A DNA stretch of 64,000 nt. It comes from Monoplex corrugatus. Taxonomy: Eukaryota; Mollusca; Gastropoda; Littorinimorpha; Ranellidae. Shown here piece after piece: positions 58,495 to 64,000 of this stretch (its first letter is position 1; each line of letters begins with the position of its first letter). Location: NCBI GenBank assembly GCA_030674185.1, contig CM060315.1, positions 88,446,415 through 88,510,414 of the forward strand, in the 5' to 3' direction. The position numbers were made by a program, and so were the translations under genes. The notes under the pieces are model-generated. The model was given only the letters and a program-made list of their open reading frames with translations. It was not told the origin of the DNA and did no database searches.

Positions 58495-61102
58495 TTAACT
58501 CTTAGCGTCTTCAACCGCGCGTATCCGCTAGTTCCGCCACGCCCCAAACGCTAGTAACCGCTACATTTGACATACATTAAACAGATGTGTTACTAAGGAG
58601 GCTGGGCTCTTCAGAGTCGTGAAAATCGGTTAACGACTGCCGCAAAGCGTTTTGCTTTCCGTCTGTTTACCACGTGTTCGCGCCATTTCGTCTGCTTTTG
58701 CATTTTGGTCGATTTTTTTCGGAGTTTTTGGAAGTGAATTTTTTCATCAAGATGGCCGCTCGTCGAGTTATCAACGATGAGGATTGTGATGATTTCAATG
58801 ATGAATTGAGCAATGAAAGAGAAATAGGATTGGGTGAAGATCAACAGAGTGATGTTAGTGTTGGAAGCAGTGGGTCGTCAGAGCAGACGATCGATTACAA
58901 TTATGAGCTTTCTGTTGATTCCTCACCTGAAGTTTCACCTGCTGAGTGGTCGGACACGGTCGTCGATCCCGATCCTTCACCTTTTCAACATGCTGTGGGC
59001 CCTACAGTGCCTCTACACTTAGATGCAAAGCCAGTTGAGTACTTTCTTCAACTTTTCCCTCGTTTTTTGCTTGCCATAATTGCTGTGGAAACGAATCGGT
59101 ATGCTGTTCAGCAGGGAGCTGTCAACTTTGCTCCAACTTTTGAAGAGGAGATAGCCGCCTACCTGGGCATTCTACTGCTGATGGGTGTCAACCAGCTCCC
59201 AAACTATCGATGCTATTGGAGTAAGAGGAGAGAGCTAAGAAATCCAGTTATTGCTGAAGTCATGACCAGAGGCAGATATGAAAAACTCACTCAGTACATC
59301 CACCTCAACGACAAAACCACCAACCCACCACGCACCAGCCCCAACCATGACAAGCTACACAAGGTTCGCCCTATACTTGACAATGCAAAGGCCAAGTTTT
59401 CCGCACATTACCTGCCACACAAAAACATCAGTGTGGATGAAGCAATGATAAAATTCAAGGGGAGATGCTCTTTCCTGCAGTACGTACCATCCAAGCCGAC
59501 CAAATGGGGCATCAAGGCATGGGCACTGGCGGACTCCGAGTCATTCTACCTCGTAGATTTCAATATCTACACAGGTAAGGAAATGGCCCAGCAAAATTTA
59601 CCCCTAGGCACACGTACAGTCACTGATCTTGTACAGGGCTACTATGGCAGAAACCACCACGTCTATTTTGATAATTTTTTCACTTCCGTGGATTTGTTGG
59701 AGACGCTGCTGGCAAACAAGACCTATGCCTGTGGGGCTGTCCGCCTGAACCGCCGGGGCCTTCCTGTCCCCATAAAGACCTGCAAGCTGAAGGAGAGTGG
59801 AGAAATGAAAAAAATGCAAAAAGGCAAAATGATGGCAGTGACTTGGTGTGAAAAGAAGCGCCAAGTCAGCGTTCTATCCACAGCCAACAAGACCGGCAAC
59901 ATCACATCACCAAAAAAGGAAAACGCGGAGCACCAGATCGCACATACCCCAAGCCCATCGCCATCCAGGACTACACTGAAAATTACAACGGCGTCGATAA
60001 AAGTGATCAGCTCCGATCCTACTATGGGATTGCCACCAAGGCAAAAAAATGGTGGAAATATATGTTCTGGTTCATCCTGGATGTCACTGTCATCAATGCG
60101 TACATCTTGTACCGCGACGCTCCAGGAGGACCCAGACGTAAACCATTCACACACCTTGAGTTCCACCTGGAAGTAGCCTTGGGGCTGATCAATGGATTCA
60201 GCTCCAGAAAAAGGAAGGCTTCTCTGGATGTCTCTCCCACAGCCCCAGTCATCAAAAAGCCATCTGTCCATGACATCTCAAAGATTGAGACAAAGAGAGG
60301 CATGTGTTCAAAAGGCCCCGACCGTACACCTGCAGGCAACAAGATCCAGACATCCTTTGAATGCAAGAAGTGTGGTGTGGCCCTGTGTAAGGACAGAGGC
60401 TGTTTTGCCAGGTTTCATAATTACCAGCACTAAGCTCTTCATTGAAAAATGACTTTGCCTGTACATAATGTATATATTTACCAGTGCTCACCTGTACTCA
60501 CCTGTGCTTACCTGTATAGTGTCCCAGATGTGTCCTCTGGGTTGTGACACCATAGACACATGTATATATAATAGACATTCCCTATGAAGAATGCTATGAT
60601 TCTGTGTAGTTGTTTGTACAAAATACTATGAAATATACTGTGTAGTGTGAATAAAAGGCGTTTCATGTGTCAGGATAATTACATGTGGATTATCTGTGGA
60701 TTAGCTGTGGATTATCTATTACAAGGTCAGTGATCAACATGTTTTGTACTTGTGATGTTTCTGTGAGCATATTAGTGACTAAATTGTCTGCATGTTTACT
60801 AATATATACATCACACATGATTTTTTTTTCAATCTTTCTTGAACATACCTGTTTTTTTTCTATTATTACGCAATTAATCAAATTTATTACATATAAAAAA
60901 TTTATTTTGATGGGTATAGGGGAAACTAATATGAACATCATCATTCCATTTACAAAATTTCCAAGTTTCAAGGCAATCCACCCACAAACAAGATTTTAAG
61001 AATATTTTTAATGATGGTACTGCTTTTTAGCTTATTTCTGGCAAATCCTTACGGGACAGAAGGCTGGAACCTGAGAAATCAGTATGGGAAGTTAAGAGTT
61101 AA
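58495..61102 (+). mobile_element. piggyBac transposon, near-complete
   Basis: Bounded by TTAA at 58495-58498 and 61099-61102. Inverted ends both start TTAACTCTTA (left then GCGTCTTC, right reversed then ACTTCCCA). It carries one long transposase frame on the plus strand (next entry). The CTCTTA terminus is shared with the piggyBac at 47393-49737. Confidence 0.88.
58752..60433 (+). pseudogene. piggyBac transposase with one frameshift
   Basis: Start taken at ATG 58752 (MAARRVINDEDCDDFNDELS); an upstream in-frame ATG at 58674 also exists. Acidic N-terminus, then the DDE_Tnp_1_7 domain: VEYFLQLFPRFLLAII, YLGILLLMGVNQLPNYRCYW, ISVDEAMIKFKGRCSF (first Asp), HHVYFDNFFTSVDLLE (second Asp). Near 59905, in an A run, the frame shifts; the other frame continues with DYTENYNGVDKSDQLRSYYG (third Asp region), KKWWKYMFWFILDVTVINAY and a Cys/His-rich C-terminus (ECKKCGVALCKDRGCFARFH) to TAA at 60433. 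All three catalytic Asp regions are present, so only the single shift prevents a full-length product. piggyBac transposases cut and paste DNA at TTAA. Confidence 0.88.
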
Positions 61103-61249
61103 TATAAATCAATAACAATAGGCTACTACTAAATAAGATGCAATCTTCCCATTAAAACAAATTAATGACAATAGGCATATCCTTTCCAGATACTGACTAG
61201 ATCTACATTCTAAATCTCTGTGTATTAGTGTGTGTGTGTGTTGTCAGAT

Positions 61250-61263
61250 GAGAGAAGAGAGAG

Positions 61264-61298
<35 letters not shown>

Positions 61299-61494
61299 GA
61301 TCATGCCTGTTAACGACTTGGATATGAATGTACTGGGGCCTATTTACTTATTTATTCATTTCTTGTTCTCTGAGAGAGAGAGAGACAGAGAGACAGAGAT
61401 TCATGTCAAGGAAAGTACAATGACTTGCACAGAATTGTTTGTTGATTTGAAAAAAAAATTATTTAGATCTGTTTATTCATTCATTTATCTGAGT

Positions 61495-61560
<66 letters not shown>
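61250..61560. repeat. (GA)n microsatellite cluster
   Basis: GA runs at 61255-61298, 61372-61398 and 61493-61559. No coding meaning (REREREREE frame is an artefact). Confidence 0.95.
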
Positions 61561-61561
<1 letters not shown>

Positions 61562-63097
61562 GTGGAGGAGGTGGTATGCGCACCCCTCTGTTTGGGCAAA
61601 CCAATTTTCCATGGCCCCGGGAAGCCCGTCAATCACTAGTATTTTTAGTAGTAAGCTCGCCCGTCATGGGGTGAGCAGGTCTACACAGCGACATGCGAAT
61701 TAGCATGACCTCGGGAAGGAAATGGTTGACAAACCAAGCTTCGGCTAACAACTCCTAATCGAGTTCAAACGCAGTTGTCCTTTTCTTGAAAAATACAATG
61801 TTACAGATAAAACAGAACTTGATCTGTTGATTGCTAGATCTAGCCTTTGTCTGACAGCGCAAAACTTGCCGAGCTGAAACTTGCACAGCGTTCTGTTTCG
61901 CGTTGTAGGCCTACTCAGGCTACTGGCGTCGGCACATTCTGACGTTGATCTGGTACAGATCCTCATGTAAAAAGTTGGCGTACAGCCGTATTTTACATCA
62001 AATTGATTTCATATTATACTTTTATATAGAAAAAAGCATGTAAAATCGAATCCCGCCGACGACAAGTTCCAAAAATGGCAACTTGCCTGCAAACTTTTCC
62101 GATGAAAAAAAGCAAAACTTTGGAAGCGTCGATCTCGGTTCGAAACTGGCACACATTGGTGTCGTCGGATATATCATTCTGTTACATTAATTCTCATTGG
62201 CTGCAAAATTACAATGTGATTGGTTCACAAATATAGCCGTACCGACTGAAATAGTGAAGCATCCCGAACAAACTTCGATTCTAAACGCATACCGTCGCCG
62301 CGATTGCGCCCGAAACGCGGATTTTCGACTTTCTCATCAAATAACTAATTCCATTTTCGCTCTAAGTATATAAAAAGGCAATCATTCAAATCTTTATTCA
62401 TGTCTTATTCACATAAGAGAAAAAATAAGAATGAAACACCGATTAAAGAGGCAGTAATACTTGATTGAACTGAAGACCCCCCCAGTTTTGCGGCCAGCCC
62501 TGGTTTTCCCCAGTTTTTGGTACCACAAATTTGACGTCACGTTTCGGTTCGCATGGCATTGCTACAAAATGGTTGATTATACTGAAGAGGAGTTAAGAGA
62601 TATTTTAGAAGTAGAAAAATATTAAAAATAAATGTTAGAGGAGTCAGATATTGCATTAAATAAAGACTTAGGGATGACAACGTGCAGAGCGATCCAGACG
62701 ATGGTGTGCCACTTGCTGAGCTGTAGACAACATGGCGACTGGCGACGTGTACAGCCACTGCACAAGTTCTCCGAGTCCACAGGACCAAGTCATTTATGAT
62801 CTTGTGACACTCACCCGTGATTCTGCAGGAGTGGGCATTGTGATGATCACTTGTGAATAGATTGTGGCATAAAATATGTGGCTCCAGTGTTGTAAATAGT
62901 TGTTATGAAGCCAGGAATGCATAGTAGTAGTTAGTAGTATAGCAATTGTGAGAGAGTTGACAATTATCGTGTGACACTTGTGACTCGCCCAGTGGGACCT
63001 TTTCCTTCAGGATGGAGTGGGATCACATCAGGTAGGCTCTCACTATCATTTCACATGATCATGTAGCATGGGCATGCCAAATTACATGATTGCAGGG
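61561..63097. other. No gene recognised
   Basis: Unique-looking sequence. A tiny frame at 62571 (MVDYTEEELRDILEVEKY then stop) looks gene-like at its start but has no continuation. Short frames at 61745-61966 and 62537-62788 show no domain. Confidence 0.4.
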
Positions 63098-63325
63098 TTT
63101 AATAATAATAATAATAATGAAGCATTTGTATAGCGCACTCCTCCAACAAGATGCCAGAGCTCTGTGCACTTAACAGACGTTATCATAAGCAGCAATCCAT
63201 GATAGACAAGCAACAGTGATGTACAAATCAAGTCAAAATTAAAAATAGTGATAGATAACACATTGGTAACTTGTTATAAAAAACCTAAGCAACATTAAGT
63301 TAAGGATAAAGGATCACACACACAC

Positions 63326-63379
<54 letters not shown>

Positions 63380-64000
63380 GCATAGACACAGACACACATA
63401 CACACGCACTGATTCAATCACTCACTCACTCACATACACACATACAAACCTGAACACAGATATACATACACAAGAGATTAATTATACAATCATTACTAAA
63501 TAACATGTCACTTAATAAACAACACGAAGCAGCACACGAGACAGCCAAATAAGCTAGACATTAAAGGGTAGGCCAGAAGAATTTAAAGGTTATAGTATTT
63601 CTTGAAAAGGTCAGTTTTCAGAGCTTTTTTGAAAGACGGAGTTGATGAGATTTCTCTAATTTCACGTGGAAGGGAATTCCATGTTTTGGGGGCTGCAAAG
63701 GAGAAAGAACGTTGTCCAAAGGTAGCAGTTCTGACATGAGGAACGTTAAGTATTTTTGAATCAGAAGAGGAACGAAGTTGACGTGATGGTGTGTATACAG
63801 AGAGAAGGTTTGAGAGGTAGAGAGGTGCAGTTCCAGAGAAAAAGGAATGGCAGAGAGTTGAAAGTTTGTAATCAATCCTTGCTTGGATAGGAAGCCAATG
63901 CAGATTTTTGAGGAGAGGTTGTACATGATCATATTTGGATGCCTTCAGTACCATTCTTGCAGCAGAATTCTGAACTTTCTGAAGCTTATCAAGATAATGT
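63098..64000 (-). mobile_element. Non-LTR retrotransposon (CR1/L2-like) 3' end, runs off the window
   Basis: Minus-strand frame from the window edge to a stop at 63583: HYLDKLQKVQNSAARMVLKA, LHWLPIQARIDYKLSTLCHS, TFGQRSFSFAAPKTWNSLPR and FKKALKTDLFKKYYNL. This is the conserved C-terminus of a non-LTR RT family. A 3'UTR follows, ending gcgctatacaaatgcttc and (ATT)n at 63098-63119. The frame is open to the edge, with no start seen. A CA/CG microsatellite is in its 3'UTR. Confidence 0.8.
63317..63405. repeat. (CA)n-(CG)n microsatellite
   Basis: CA runs, then an alternating CG tract at 63365-63380, then CA-rich sequence. Alternating purine-pyrimidine throughout. Confidence 0.93.

Noticed and set aside
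62571..62627. Short frame MVDYTEEELRDILEVEKY
   Set aside because: Stops after 18 codons, with no splice donor or recognisable continuation.

Overview
This is animal (metazoan) nuclear DNA, most likely from a lophotrochozoan and probably a gastropod mollusc. It has two intron-rich genes with GT-AG splice sites, a metazoan germline helicase, a cilium/sperm-type protein, and many transposon fossils, tRNA-derived SINEs and minisatellites. The species cannot be fixed from the sequence. Most long open frames here are artefacts of tandem repeats; the real genes are built from short exons.

Gene 1 (plus strand, 1162-15170, 5' end missing) has seven exons encoding a protein with repeated Pro-Gly-rich (SHIPPO / sperm-tail PG-rich) motifs. 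It is best read as the orthologue of CIMAP2 (also called LEXM, lymphocyte expansion molecule). A 3'UTR with AATAAA at 17015 ends it near 17036. Gene 2 (minus strand, 55012-31377, 5' end missing) has seven exons encoding a CCHC zinc knuckle and a complete DEAD-box helicase core. It is vasa (DDX4), the germline RNA helicase of the nuage/piRNA pathway. The two genes are convergent.

Layout: 1-1161 LINE fragment and a (TG)n tract; 1162-17036 CIMAP2-like gene, whose introns hold a 92/86-bp array, a 44-bp array, a 35-bp array and a 26-to-24-bp satellite; 17040-31376 intergenic DNA with LINE fragments and three minisatellites (29, 41 and 39-45 bp); 31377-55012 vasa, whose introns hold further minisatellites, LINE fragments, SINEs and several TTAA-flanked DNA transposons; 55013-58494 a 42-bp minisatellite and mostly unassigned DNA; 58495-61102 a third piggyBac element; 61103-64000 microsatellites and a LINE 3' end.

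Main observations: (a) in two vasa introns the 3' splice site itself has been amplified in tandem, giving rows of decoy acceptors; (b) a piggyBac and a Kolobok-like transposon lie head to tail and share a single TTAA; (c) another TTAA element sits cleanly inside a copy of an interspersed repeat; (d) a satellite changes gradually from one repeat unit to another; (e) a minisatellite appears to have grown out of reverse-transcriptase coding sequence. No tRNA, rRNA, CRISPR or prokaryotic features were found.
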